Positions 37,664 to 47,512 of a stretch of DNA of 64,000 nucleotides are shown piece after piece. The notes under the pieces were generated by a model. The model saw only the letters and a program-made list of their open reading frames with translations, searched no databases and had not been told where the DNA came from. Location of the stretch: the NCBI RefSeq assembly GCF_008629685.1, contig NZ_VWSF01000001.1, positions 723,701-787,700 on the forward strand, given 5' to 3'. Origin of the DNA: Adhaeribacter rhizoryzae. Its GTDB lineage: Bacteria; Bacteroidota; Bacteroidia; Cytophagales; Hymenobacteraceae. The position numbers and the translations under genes are program-made. Position 1 is the first letter of the stretch. Each line of letters starts with the position of its first letter.

Positions 37664-37909
37664 ATGAAAGCTATAAAATTTTATATTTCTTTAATTGCTT
37701 TATCGTTGGTTTTAAGCTTTGCGGGTTCAGAAGCGCAGGCCCAATGTGCCATGTGCCGGGCATCTGTAGAATCTAACCAGAGCGGCGATAACAAATTAGC
37801 TAACTTGGGGCGTGGCCTGAATAAAGGTATTTTGTACCTGATGGCTATTCCTTATATTTTGGTAGGGACCGTTGGTTTTCTTTACTACCGGAACAACCGC
37901 AAAAAGTAA
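37664..37909 (+). CDS. Small membrane protein with an exported CxxC motif
   Basis: An 81-residue conserved-looking protein. The signal-like helix (1-26) ends around AQAQ and is followed at once by C-A-M-C (QCAMCRASVE); a second helix (about 55-73) and a basic tail anchor it. The cysteine pair would lie in the periplasm. Its place between DUF420 and DUF983 in the oxidase operon suggests an assembly or metal role, which is inference. The ATG is preceded by a full Shine-Dalgarno site. Confidence 0.75.
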   Translation: MKAIKFYISLIALSLVLSFAGSEAQAQCAMCRASVESNQSGDNKLANLGRGLNKGILYLMAIPYILVGTVGFLYYRNNRKK

Positions 37910-38295
37910 TGAGCCACCGCTCAACATTAAACGCAATTCTAAGTTGTAAATGCCCGCGTTGCCACCGCGGCAACATGTTTACCCATTCGGCTTTTAACCT
38001 GCGCAAGTTCGACAGTATGTACGAATATTGCCCCGTTTGTAAATTCCGGTTCGAAGTGGAACTAGGTTTCTATTGGGGTGCCATGTACATCAGCTATGCT
38101 TTTTCGGTGGTGAATGTGGTTATAGTGGGGGTAAGTTTGTTTTATTTAGCCGGCGATCCGCCTCTATGGGTTTATGGCTCGGTTATTACAGCAGTTACTA
38201 TACTTTTAACTACCTTTTTATTCCGGTACGCCCGGGTAGTAATGCTTTATCTGTTTGGTAGTGTGCGTTACGATGCTACCTACAACCAGCCTTAA
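37909..38295 (+). CDS. DUF983 family protein
   Basis: A 128-residue protein with two zinc-ribbon-like cysteine pairs (CKCPRC and CPVC) followed by two or three membrane helices (about 55-75 and 85-105). The DUF983 family is common in Bacteroidota and Alphaproteobacteria next to respiratory genes; its function is not known. The ATG overlaps the stop of the previous gene by one base, making it the last member of the operon as seen here. Confidence 0.87.
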   Translation: MSHRSTLNAILSCKCPRCHRGNMFTHSAFNLRKFDSMYEYCPVCKFRFEVELGFYWGAMYISYAFSVVNVVIVGVSLFYLAGDPPLWVYGSVITAVTILLTTFLFRYARVVMLYLFGSVRYDATYNQP

Positions 38296-38366
38296 GCCAT
38301 ATGAATTTTATTCCAAAAAACTGTTTTGCACGATTTTTGACTAATTTCGGGTAAAATACAATTCCT

Positions 38367-41300
38367 TTGAAACTTAAATACGCCTCTTATAAATTTTTAC
38401 TGGCAGCGCTGCTTTGTTTTGTAGTGGCCGCCGGATTAAATATTTATAGTTATATCTTAAACCCTACCGAGAGGCAGAACTATGCAGAAGTAAATAGCAA
38501 CGTAGAAGATGCTGTGCGTAAAGCAAACCGCGATATGAACCGGGTAAAACCCTTTTTATCGGGCGATACGCTTAATTTTCATGAGTTGCTCAACAATAAG
38601 CCTTACTACGCTACCTTTATTTTTAAGAATGGCCAAGCCGTTTTCTGGACCGACCACACCTTGGTAGTAGATTTTATTCCGCAGGTGTTACCTAATGAAG
38701 TAAGGGTGGCCGAAAATAAATTTGGCAAATACCTGGTATCCGGCACCACCTATAAAAATTATCATATTCAGGTTTATATTCCGCTCGAAAAGCAATACGG
38801 CATCAGCAACCGTTATCTGGAATCGGGTTTAAACGATGAAATATTCGGTAACCGCAAAATACGGGTAGTTTTTGACCCCAGAGGTAATTATCCGAAGGTT
38901 GTTTATGGGCAGCAATATTTGTTTTCGATGCAACCCTCCGACGAAAATACTGCCCGTACCATTAGCCAGTTGGCTATTGCTTTAATTTGCTTAGGGGTAA
39001 TATTTTTGGTGTGGGCGCTTGTTCAGGTAAGTAAGGCGTACTTAAAGTATAAAAACCAGTATTGGCGGAGTTTGCTTTTGCTGTTTGTGCCCTTGCTGTC
39101 TATACGGCTAATATTGCTTTATTTTAATTTCCCTTTTGCAGTGTGGGAATTGGAGGCGTTTAACCCGCGCTTATTTGCGGCTTCGGACTGGTCGCCGTCT
39201 ATCGGCGATTTGCTCTTAAACGCCATAATGCTTTTAATATTTACTTTGCACTTAAACCAGGTATTGCGAAAAAATAGAATTAAAGCATTTCTGGGTAAAG
39301 TTTCGGAAGGTGCGCATTTCTGGATAAAGATTGGCTGTACTGTAGGCTTTTACGCTTTGCTGCTGTGGTTGTATTCTATTTATTATACTACTTTCAGTAA
39401 TTCGGCGCTGGTAATGGATATTACCCAAAGCATGCAATTTTCGGTGTACGAATTGCTGCTTTATGCCGCCTTTGTGGCTTTTACCGTTATATTTTTGGTG
39501 TTGTCGCACCTGCTGATGCAAATATTTTACCAGGTACAGGGCAGCAGGCAAAATCCTTATTTATTGGGCGGGGTGGCCTTAGTAGCCGGTATATTTCTGG
39601 TAAGCGGGTTTATAAACGATCGCGTTTCTGTAATTCTATTGGGCATCAGCTTATTTTTTTACCTGGCTATTTTGTTTAGTCAGTTCCGGAAAAATATTTC
39701 TTCTAACCCGTTTCAGCATTATTTATTTATATTCTGGATTATTAGCATTAGCGCGCTAACGGGTAGTTTAGCCATGTACCAATATTACCACCAGCAGCTA
39801 ATAGGCCAGAAGCAACGCTTTGCCCGCGATATTTTACTCGAACGCGATATTCAGGGCGAATTAATTCTGGAAGATATTAGCCGGTTAATTCAGCGCGACA
39901 AAATTATTAAGAGCAAGCTCACCAGCCCATTTGCCAACAAAGATTTTGTGCGCGTTAAAATTCAGAAATATTACTTGCGCGATTATTTTGATAAGTACGA
40001 AAGTGCAGTTAAAATATTTGACGCAAATAATATGGCTTCGGATGTAGTGGGTAATCAATATTCGCTGAATGATTACCGCAAAAGCTACCTGCGGGAGGCG
40101 GTTAAAACCGAACATCCGGGCTTGTATTTAATTAAACCCGGACCAGTACCGTTTTCGCGGCGCTACGTAAAATTTATTTCGGTAATTGGGCGGGATGGCA
40201 GCCGGGCTACCATTGCTCTGGAATTGAGCCAAACCAAGCAGTTGCCTTACAGCGTTATTCCCGAATTATTAGTAGACCAGCGTAACTTCGAGCCGCTTTA
40301 CAGCCGCTCGTTCGGGTATGTTTTGTACCAGAACAACCTGATTCAGCATACCGAAGGTAATTTTGGCGACATGCATTATTTTACGCCGAAGTTTTTACAA
40401 GATCCCCGGTTATATCAGCAAGGCGTACGGTTGCAGGGCCGGCACCATTGGGGTTTTATAAGCGGTAACCGGCGCATAGTTATTACAACAGAGCAATATT
40501 CGCTGCGCGATGTGCTTTCCAATTTTTCTTTCTTGTTTCTGGTACATACGTTTGTTTTCCTGCTGTATGTATTTTCGTTTTTATTGCTAAAAGGTGGGGT
40601 GCAAAAAGCTTTGAATACCGCCTTTAGTACCAAAATTCAGCTCTTTTTAAATTTTGGGGTGCTTATTCCGTTGCTGGTAGTGAGTGTGGCTACGGGTAGT
40701 TTGGTAACGGCCTCTTACAAAAAAGATTTACACGAAACTTACCAGAATCGGGGTAAAATGGTGCAGCAAAGCATTTTAAATTCGTGGTCGTGGCCTACTT
40801 ACCAAATTAATCGCGACGCCTTGCGCGAAGAAGTAAGTTCCATTGCCGAATTAGCCGAAGCCGATATTGATATTTACGATGCGCAAGGCCGTTTAATTAC
40901 GTCTAGTCAGCCTTTAATATTCGAAACAGGTTTGCTGTCGAAATTAATTAACCCGGAAGCTTTTGCCGATATCAAGGAAAATTATACCCCGCGCATTTTG
41001 CTGAAAGAAAAAACGGGCAATTTAACGTTTAATGCTTTGTACATGCCTTTGCCTTCTTTGCATAAAGCAGGCGGAATAGATGGCTTTATTGGTATTCCGT
41101 TTTTCGATTCGGAAAAAGAATTGGATATGAAACTGATTCAGTTGCTCACCACCATCATGAATATTTTTGTGGGCATGTTTATCGTGTTTATGTTAATCAC
41201 CAACTGGGCTTCCCGTGCCTTAACGGTACCCTTAAAACTGGTAACCCAAAAATTAAAACAAACCACTTTAACCGGCAAAAACGAAGAACTGGTTTACGAA

Positions 41301-42062
41301 TCGGCGGATGAGATTGGTTTATTGGTAAGCGAGTATAACCAGATGCTGCGCAAGCTCGATGAAAATAAAAAAGAACTGGCCATGCGCGAAAAAGAAGCGG
41401 CCTGGCGCGAAATGGCCCGGCAGGTGGCGCACGAAATAAAAAATCCGCTCACGCCTATGAAGCTATCGCTGCAATATTTGCAGAAAGCCATTGCCGAAAA
41501 GCGCGATAACCTGGATGTGCTCATCAACAAAATATCAGGAACCTTAATTACCCAGATCGAAATATTAAGCGATATTGCTACCTCGTTCTCTAATTTTACT
41601 GCTCTGCCTGATTTAAAATTAGAACGTATAAACTTAACTATCATATTAAAGCAAAGCCTGGATTTGCACAGTAACCCCGGTGCCTTAACCATTCGGAGCC
41701 AATTTGAAGAAGGGAATTTTGAAGTAATAGCCGACGAGAATATTCTGATGCGCACTTTCAATAATTTAATGATAAACGCCTTGCAGGCTATACCAGCGGG
41801 CCGCCACCCGGAAATTTGCGTATCTTTAAAGCAAAGAGACGATAAAGCCCTGATTAGCTTCCACGATAATGGCACCGGCATACCCGCTGATATTCAGCAT
41901 AAAATATTTGTGCCGAACTTTAGTACCAAATTTACCGGTTCGGGAATTGGGTTAGCCGTAGCTAAAAAAGGCATTGAAACCGCCGGTGGCCGCATATGGT
42001 TCGAAACGCAGGAAGGAGAGGGCACTACCTTTTACATTGAATTACCATTAGCACAGGAATGA
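38367..42062 (+). CDS. Very large multi-helix sensor histidine kinase (NtrY-like)
   Basis: A 1231-residue kinase. The start is TTG (38367): the next Met is residue 57, beyond the first helix (10-28), so TTG is the only start keeping the signal-anchor. Periplasmic sensor segments alternate with helix clusters (about 205-290, 325-450, 460-480 and 730-780). A second large sensor region at about 800-920 leads to a helix, a HAMP linker, and a HisKA motif with H1022 in VAHEIKNPLTPMKL, as in NtrY-type kinases. HATPase motifs include DNGTGIP and GSGIGLAVAKKG. No response regulator is adjacent. Its stop overlaps the next ATG (ATGA). Confidence 0.88.
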   Translation: MKLKYASYKFLLAALLCFVVAAGLNIYSYILNPTERQNYAEVNSNVEDAVRKANRDMNRVKPFLSGDTLNFHELLNNKPYYATFIFKNGQAVFWTDHTLVVDFIPQVLPNEVRVAENKFGKYLVSGTTYKNYHIQVYIPLEKQYGISNRYLESGLNDEIFGNRKIRVVFDPRGNYPKVVYGQQYLFSMQPSDENTARTISQLAIALICLGVIFLVWALVQVSKAYLKYKNQYWRSLLLLFVPLLSIRLILLYFNFPFAVWELEAFNPRLFAASDWSPSIGDLLLNAIMLLIFTLHLNQVLRKNRIKAFLGKVSEGAHFWIKIGCTVGFYALLLWLYSIYYTTFSNSALVMDITQSMQFSVYELLLYAAFVAFTVIFLVLSHLLMQIFYQVQGSRQNPYLLGGVALVAGIFLVSGFINDRVSVILLGISLFFYLAILFSQFRKNISSNPFQHYLFIFWIISISALTGSLAMYQYYHQQLIGQKQRFARDILLERDIQGELILEDISRLIQRDKIIKSKLTSPFANKDFVRVKIQKYYLRDYFDKYESAVKIFDANNMASDVVGNQYSLNDYRKSYLREAVKTEHPGLYLIKPGPVPFSRRYVKFISVIGRDGSRATIALELSQTKQLPYSVIPELLVDQRNFEPLYSRSFGYVLYQNNLIQHTEGNFGDMHYFTPKFLQDPRLYQQGVRLQGRHHWGFISGNRRIVITTEQYSLRDVLSNFSFLFLVHTFVFLLYVFSFLLLKGGVQKALNTAFSTKIQLFLNFGVLIPLLVVSVATGSLVTASYKKDLHETYQNRGKMVQQSILNSWSWPTYQINRDALREEVSSIAELAEADIDIYDAQGRLITSSQPLIFETGLLSKLINPEAFADIKENYTPRILLKEKTGNLTFNALYMPLPSLHKAGGIDGFIGIPFFDSEKELDMKLIQLLTTIMNIFVGMFIVFMLITNWASRALTVPLKLVTQKLKQTTLTGKNEELVYESADEIGLLVSEYNQMLRKLDENKKELAMREKEAAWREMARQVAHEIKNPLTPMKLSLQYLQKAIAEKRDNLDVLINKISGTLITQIEILSDIATSFSNFTALPDLKLERINLTIILKQSLDLHSNPGALTIRSQFEEGNFEVIADENILMRTFNNLMINALQAIPAGRHPEICVSLKQRDDKALISFHDNGTGIPADIQHKIFVPNFSTKFTGSGIGLAVAKKGIETAGGRIWFETQEGEGTTFYIELPLAQE

Positions 42063-45000
42063 GGATTTGGCTGGTTATAAGTTTTCTGGTATGCTTTTTA
42101 AGCTTTCCGGCCTTTTCACAAACTTCGAGTAAACGCTGCCAGTGGCTAAAACTAACCAATAAGCCAGTTTTATTAGATTCGCTTACCATTGTGCCGGGTT
42201 CTATTACGTTTAGTAAAGGCAAATATCCGGGCTTAGGGTATACGTACAACCCCAACACCAATTTATTTTCCTTTACCAACGTACCCGTTCCGCAGCCGAT
42301 TATTATAACGCTCGATTCGCTGCCGGTGCAACCAACAGATTCCCTAAAATCAGCTATTGCTTTCACAGATTCTGTTAGCAGCCCCATAACAAGAGCACTG
42401 CCTGCTGAGCCTGACTCAATATTAGTATGTTACCGGGTATTATCGCTGAATTTGGCCTTGGCCCGTTACAAGCGCAAACTCACGGCCGCAGATTCGGTGC
42501 GGCTGCCGGGCGTATATTATACCGAGAGTTTAGGGCAGAAAGAAGAATTATTTAGTACGCCCGGCTTAAATAAAACCGGTACGGTTACCCGCGGTATATC
42601 TTTCGGCAATAAGCAAAACGTTTTTGTAAACTCGGCTTTAAACCTGCAACTCGAAGGCAAATTATCCGATGAAATAAGCATGGTAGCGGCTATTACCGAC
42701 CAGAATATTCCGTTTCAGCCTGAGGGGAATACGCAGCAGTTACAGGAGTTTGACAAAGTATTTATTACGCTGCAACACCGGCTTTGGAATATTACCGGCG
42801 GCGATGTGGTTTTAAAAAACAAGCCAACGCATTTTCTGCGGTTTTACAAAAATGTGCAGGGCGGTGTGCTGGAAGTAAACCGAAAGCAGGGTACAAAGAA
42901 TGCTTCGAGTACCACCATTGCGGCTTCGGTGGCCAAAGGTAAATTTGCTTCTATTGCCATCACGCCCCAGGAAGGCGTGCAAGGTCCTTACCGGGTACCC
43001 GGCCCCAATAACGAAAAATTTATCATTATTCTGGCTAACTCGGAACGGGTATATTTAGACGGGCAGTTGCTAACACGCGGTTTTGATTTTGATTACGTGA
43101 TAGATTACAACCAGGCCGAAATTACTTTTACCACCCGCCGCTTGATTACCCGTTATTCCCGCATTCGGGTTGATTTTGAATATTCCGAACGTAATTACAA
43201 CCGCTCGGTGTACCATGCCAGCCACTACCAGGATTTAAATAAACTGCACCTGAACTTTAATATTTACAACGAAGGCGACAACCAGAATAATTTACTAACC
43301 CTGAACCTGACCGACCAGGAGAAATTATTGCTGCAAAATATTGGCGATAGCCTGAACCAGGCTTTTACGCCCGGCGCCGAAATAACCAACTTCGACCCGG
43401 AGCTTATTTTGTACAAAGACTCTACTGTTTTGGTAAACGGGCAACCCGTAAATATTTATGTGTATACCCGCGAGCCGGATTTGAATCGTTACTACACCGT
43501 GCGTTTTACCGATGTTGGAACAAACCGGGGCGATTACGTGCCGGCGGGCAGCACGGTAAATGGCCGTACCTTTCGGTTTGTGCCCCCGGTAAACGGCATA
43601 CGGCAGGGTAGTTATGCGCCGGTCCGTATTTTGCCAACCCCACAAAAAAAGCAATTAGCTACCGTAGGTGGTAATTACCAGGTAGACAACCAGACCAATA
43701 TTTTCTTCGAAACGGCCGCCAGCCAATACGACGTGAATAAATTTTCGGAGAAGGATAGCCGCGACGACAACGGCAAAGCCCTGCGAGTAGGTTATGCCAT
43801 TGAAGATAAGCCGGTAGCTTTACTCGGCGATTACAAGCTCCGGAGTGCTTTAAGTTACGAATACACCGATGCTAATTTTCAGCCCATCGACCGCTTTCGC
43901 GATATTGAATTTAACCGCAACTGGAGTTTGCCCATTAACACCGAAACCAGGGTGAACGATAATATTTTTAACTTTACAGTAGGGGCACACAAAAATATTA
44001 GTAACCTGGTTAATTACCGTTTTATTAGGCGGTTCCGGCAAAACGAAGTAGCGGGCGGCCAGCATTATTTAGATTTTGCGCGGCAAATTCGGGGTTTAAA
44101 CCTACGTAGTGATTTCTTTTTACTGGAAGCTACTGCTCGTTCTGGGCAGTCGGATTGGGTACGGGGCAATATTGATGTGAATTACCCAGCCTTTAAAATA
44201 ATTCCGGGTTATACGTATCGCTTCGATAAAAACCGAGTGAATTCTATTACCAGACCCGATTCTGTTTTGCAGTCGGCGATGTATTTTGATGAGCACACGT
44301 TTTACATTCGCAGCCAGGATACGGCTACTACCAAGTTTAGCCTGGATTATGCTTACCGCCAGGACCGCCGTCCCGAGGAAGGTCGTTTGGGGGAACGCAA
44401 CACGGCGCATACTTACCGCGGCATGCTGCAAACCAAAATTGGTACTTCCCAGGATTTAAACGTGCTGCTGACTTACCGGCAAGTAGATAACAAAGACAGC
44501 CTGAACGAATCGGCCATTTTATCGACGGTAAACTGGCTGGGCGATTTCCTGGATAAGCACTTGCGCTCGGAGCTGAGTTATACCGTAGCCACCGGGCAAG
44601 AAGCCCGCCGCCGTTACGAATTTGTGCAGGTTGGGCCGGGGCAAGGTACGCATTACCTGATAGAAGGCGGCAATCCGCAGGAATTAAACGATTATTTTGA
44701 AGCCCAGGTACCCGATGCCCGCTACCGCACGCACATTAAAGTATTTCTGCCCACCGACGAATATATCCGGGCGTATTCGAACCAATTAAACTATCGTTTA
44801 AACAGTGCTATGCCCCGTAATTGGCGCGGTAAATCGGCTATCCAGAATTTTGCTTCCCGCCTGTCAGCCGTAACTTATATCAACATCAACAAGAAAACCA
44901 CCGATGATGATGTATGGCACCGGTTTAACCCTTTCAGCTTAAATATTGAAGATAGCTTGCTGGTTTCGCTGGCTAATACTTTCCGGAATACCGTTTTTTA

Positions 45001-45622
45001 TAACCGCAGCGACCCAACCTTTGGCCTGGAATATACCTTGCAGCAAAATCAGCAGAAAATATTACTAACCAATGGTACCGATGTGCGCAATATTGCTACC
45101 CAAACCGTAATTGCCCGGTATAATTTAAATAAAACTTTCAGTACCAAATTTAATATTAGCCAGTTTACCCGCGAAAGTTTATCGAATTATTTAAGCACCA
45201 AAAATTTCCGGATTGTGGGTTACGAGTTTTCGCCGGAGCTGAGTTACCAACCCACTAGCGCTACACGTTTAACGGGTACTTATTTGTATACCAATAAGCA
45301 AAATTTAATGAACCAATCGGAAACCCAGGAAAAAGGAATATTTCATGAGTTGGGGCTGGAAACCCGAATTAGCCAGGTAAGCAAACGCACCCTGACCGGC
45401 ACGCTAAAATATATAAACGTACATTACCAAGGCAACGAAAATTCCGCAATTGGCTACGAAATGCTGAACGCTTTGCGCCCCGGCAACAACTTAACCTGGA
45501 ATTTTATTTTGCAACAACGCCTGGCTAACGGCCTGAATATTTCTATGAATTACGATGGCCGCAAACCCAACGGCCAGGAAGTATTGCACATGGGCCGGAT
45601 GCAGGTTTCGGTATTATTTTAA
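42059..45622 (+). CDS. Large outer-membrane protein, beta-barrel-like (SprA-reminiscent N-terminal region)
   Basis: A 1187-residue exported protein with a signal peptide (about 1-21, ending AFSQ). The stretch TGTVTRGISFGNKQNVFVNS at about 171-190, then LNLQLEGKLSD and ITGGDVVLKN, resembles the repeated modules of large Bacteroidota outer-membrane proteins such as SprA. From about residue 580 the sequence is rich in alternating, aromatic-ended strands typical of beta-barrels, ending in MGRMQVSVLF, a good C-terminal barrel strand. SprA itself is about twice as long, so this is not SprA. Overlaps the kinase gene by four bases; they are probably translationally coupled. Function unknown. Confidence 0.7.
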   Translation: MRIWLVISFLVCFLSFPAFSQTSSKRCQWLKLTNKPVLLDSLTIVPGSITFSKGKYPGLGYTYNPNTNLFSFTNVPVPQPIIITLDSLPVQPTDSLKSAIAFTDSVSSPITRALPAEPDSILVCYRVLSLNLALARYKRKLTAADSVRLPGVYYTESLGQKEELFSTPGLNKTGTVTRGISFGNKQNVFVNSALNLQLEGKLSDEISMVAAITDQNIPFQPEGNTQQLQEFDKVFITLQHRLWNITGGDVVLKNKPTHFLRFYKNVQGGVLEVNRKQGTKNASSTTIAASVAKGKFASIAITPQEGVQGPYRVPGPNNEKFIIILANSERVYLDGQLLTRGFDFDYVIDYNQAEITFTTRRLITRYSRIRVDFEYSERNYNRSVYHASHYQDLNKLHLNFNIYNEGDNQNNLLTLNLTDQEKLLLQNIGDSLNQAFTPGAEITNFDPELILYKDSTVLVNGQPVNIYVYTREPDLNRYYTVRFTDVGTNRGDYVPAGSTVNGRTFRFVPPVNGIRQGSYAPVRILPTPQKKQLATVGGNYQVDNQTNIFFETAASQYDVNKFSEKDSRDDNGKALRVGYAIEDKPVALLGDYKLRSALSYEYTDANFQPIDRFRDIEFNRNWSLPINTETRVNDNIFNFTVGAHKNISNLVNYRFIRRFRQNEVAGGQHYLDFARQIRGLNLRSDFFLLEATARSGQSDWVRGNIDVNYPAFKIIPGYTYRFDKNRVNSITRPDSVLQSAMYFDEHTFYIRSQDTATTKFSLDYAYRQDRRPEEGRLGERNTAHTYRGMLQTKIGTSQDLNVLLTYRQVDNKDSLNESAILSTVNWLGDFLDKHLRSELSYTVATGQEARRRYEFVQVGPGQGTHYLIEGGNPQELNDYFEAQVPDARYRTHIKVFLPTDEYIRAYSNQLNYRLNSAMPRNWRGKSAIQNFASRLSAVTYININKKTTDDDVWHRFNPFSLNIEDSLLVSLANTFRNTVFYNRSDPTFGLEYTLQQNQQKILLTNGTDVRNIATQTVIARYNLNKTFSTKFNISQFTRESLSNYLSTKNFRIVGYEFSPELSYQPTSATRLTGTYLYTNKQNLMNQSETQEKGIFHELGLETRISQVSKRTLTGTLKYINVHYQGNENSAIGYEMLNALRPGNNLTWNFILQQRLANGLNISMNYDGRKPNGQEVLHMGRMQVSVLF

Positions 45623-46306
45623 AATATTTTCAGCCACCGGAAAAACCAGTTGGGCCCATTCCTGGTACATTTTACCCGAAAAATGCAGCTTATCTTCGGC
45701 TACGTAAGTTGGGTCGTTGAGAGCTTTCCGCGACATACCGGTAACATCCAGAAAAGTAATTCCAACTTTATTTGTTTCGTCGCGGGCAACGGCGTTAAAA
45801 GCATCAATTTCGGCGGCAATCTTCGCGCGGTCCTGGCCTGCGGCAAATGGGGTTACGCCCCAATCCGGAATAGATAAAACAATAACCCGGCGCGCATCAT
45901 TTCTGCCATTACGAATAGCGGTTTGCAGCAATTGCCGGAATTCTTCGCGGTAGGTTTCTATGGGCTGGCCGCGGTATTGGTTATTAACGCCAATCAGCAA
46001 GGTAACCAAATCGTAGCTTTGCTGCTGAAAAGTTTTATCAACAGCTTCAATCAGTTCGCCGGTAGTCCAGCCGGTTTTAGCAATGGTAAATGGGTTGCGA
46101 ATATCATAACCTTTGGTCCGGAGCATTTGGGCCAATTGCACACTCCAGCGTTCGTCTTCGCTAACACTTTCGCCAATGGTGTAAGAATCGCCGAGGGCTA
46201 AATAGTGGTATTGGCGGCGGGCTTCGGGTGCCGGCATAGGCTTGGTGTTACAGGCAGTTAAGAAAAAAAATAGTAATAATATTGGAACAAAGAAAGAACG
46301 CAACAT
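45614..46306 (-). CDS. SGNH/GDSL-family hydrolase lipoprotein
   Basis: A 230-residue predicted lipoprotein (lipobox LTAC, C19). The SGNH blocks are ALGDSYTIGE with nucleophile S41, GVNN, and DKLHFS near the C-terminus holding the Asp/His pair. Family members are esterases or lipases acting on acyl groups of lipids or sugars; the substrate is unknown. The 3' end overlaps the convergent outer-membrane protein gene by 9 bases. A hairpin lies directly before the start codon. Confidence 0.88.
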   Translation of the reverse strand: MLRSFFVPILLLFFFLTACNTKPMPAPEARRQYHYLALGDSYTIGESVSEDERWSVQLAQMLRTKGYDIRNPFTIAKTGWTTGELIEAVDKTFQQQSYDLVTLLIGVNNQYRGQPIETYREEFRQLLQTAIRNGRNDARRVIVLSIPDWGVTPFAAGQDRAKIAAEIDAFNAVARDETNKVGITFLDVTGMSRKALNDPTYVAEDKLHFSGKMYQEWAQLVFPVAENILK

Positions 46307-46310
46307 ACTC

Positions 46311-46345
46311 GTATACTTAAAAGCTTCTACTACCTTTAAGTATAC
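46311..46345 (-). promoter_or_regulatory. Perfect 11-bp inverted repeat directly before the SGNH start codon
   Basis: gtatacttaaa (46311-46321) and tttaagtatac (46335-46345) flank a 13-base loop. On the minus strand it ends 4 bases before the ATG, where an RNA hairpin could hide the start or a DNA-binding regulator could act. Confidence 0.5.
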
Positions 46346-46445
46346 TCGTTAGCCGGTAATTTGGATTGCGACTAGAAGCCGGTTTTTAGTAATAAATTGT
46401 AAAATATGTATTTACCGATTTTCTATCCGTATATAAAATTATATT

Positions 46446-47411
46446 TTAGTAATATTTATTTGGAATGAGGTATTCCTGCACATAATCCTGGATGCCTTCT
46501 TCCAAAGAATAAAAAGGTTTGGTATAGCCAATCCGGCGCAGTTTATCCATGGTAGCCTGGGTAAAATATTGGTAATTTTCGCGGATATCGGAAGGCGTAT
46601 CTTTAAAATCGATATTTACTTCCCGACCAATTGCCTCGAAGGTATTAAAAGCTAAATCCAGGAAAGTGCGGGCCTGGCCGGAGCCTACGTTGTAAATGCC
46701 GCTGTTTTGCCGGTGGTGCATCAGGAACATACAAATTTCCACCACATCTTTTACGTAAATAAAATCGCGCTTCTGCTCACCGTCGGCGTATTCGGGGTTG
46801 TGCGAGCGGAAAAGCTCCAGCCGGCCGCGTTCGGAAATTTGCCGGAAAGCGTGCAACACCACCGATGCCATGCGGCCCTTGTGGTATTCGTTAGGACCGT
46901 ACACATTAAAAAACTTAAGGCCGGCCCAGAAAAATGGTTTGGCCGTTTGTTGCAGCGCCCATTTATCAAAATCATTTTTCGAATCGCCGTAAGGATTCAG
47001 CGGGTTTAACAATGATATAATATTTTCGTCATCGTCGTAGCCCAATTTGCCGGCGCCGTAAGTAGCCGCCGAAGAAGCGTAAACCAGCGGAATCTGGTAC
47101 TCGCAGCAGGCCAGCCATACTTTTTTAGAATATTCTAGGTTTAACAAGTTAAAAATAGCCGGGTCAAACTCCGTTGTATCGGTGCGGGCACCCAAATGAA
47201 AAATAAACTCTACTTCTTCGTAGTTCTTATCCAGCCATTCCGGAAATTCCATACGGTCTACGTACAGCTTTACTTTTTTACCTTGCAGGTTGGGCTCTTT
47301 CCGGGCTACCGTAAAATTATCGACGGCAATAATATCGTTAAAATTATCGGCATTTAAGCGGGAAACAAGGCACGAACCTATAAAGCCAGCGGCACCGGTT
47401 ACTACTATCAT
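46446..47411 (-). CDS. hldD: ADP-glyceromanno-heptose 6-epimerase
   Basis: Short-chain dehydrogenase-type epimerase of 321 residues that makes ADP-L-glycero-beta-D-manno-heptose for the LPS inner core. The NAD(P) loop is TGAAGFIGS (5-13), followed by SSAATYG and the catalytic YxxxK in NPYGDSKNDFDKW. Length and C-terminal region (DTPSDIRENYQYFTQA) fit HldD/RfaD. It fits with lpxB in the same window as an LPS gene, though they are not adjacent. Confidence 0.94.
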   Translation of the reverse strand: MIVVTGAAGFIGSCLVSRLNADNFNDIIAVDNFTVARKEPNLQGKKVKLYVDRMEFPEWLDKNYEEVEFIFHLGARTDTTEFDPAIFNLLNLEYSKKVWLACCEYQIPLVYASSAATYGAGKLGYDDDENIISLLNPLNPYGDSKNDFDKWALQQTAKPFFWAGLKFFNVYGPNEYHKGRMASVVLHAFRQISERGRLELFRSHNPEYADGEQKRDFIYVKDVVEICMFLMHHRQNSGIYNVGSGQARTFLDLAFNTFEAIGREVNIDFKDTPSDIRENYQYFTQATMDKLRRIGYTKPFYSLEEGIQDYVQEYLIPNKYY

Positions 47412-47512
47412 AGGGGTTGTTGTGTAAGGCGATCTAAATAATTCGGCTAAATTTACGAAAAAAACAGTAGGGCCTTTTACGCAAAATAAATTGCTCCGTC
47501 TATTTTAACCGC

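Noticed and set aside
47412..47512. Cobalamin riboswitch upstream of the BtuF-like gene
   Set aside because: The gap is only about 100 bases and lacks the conserved B12-box sequence.
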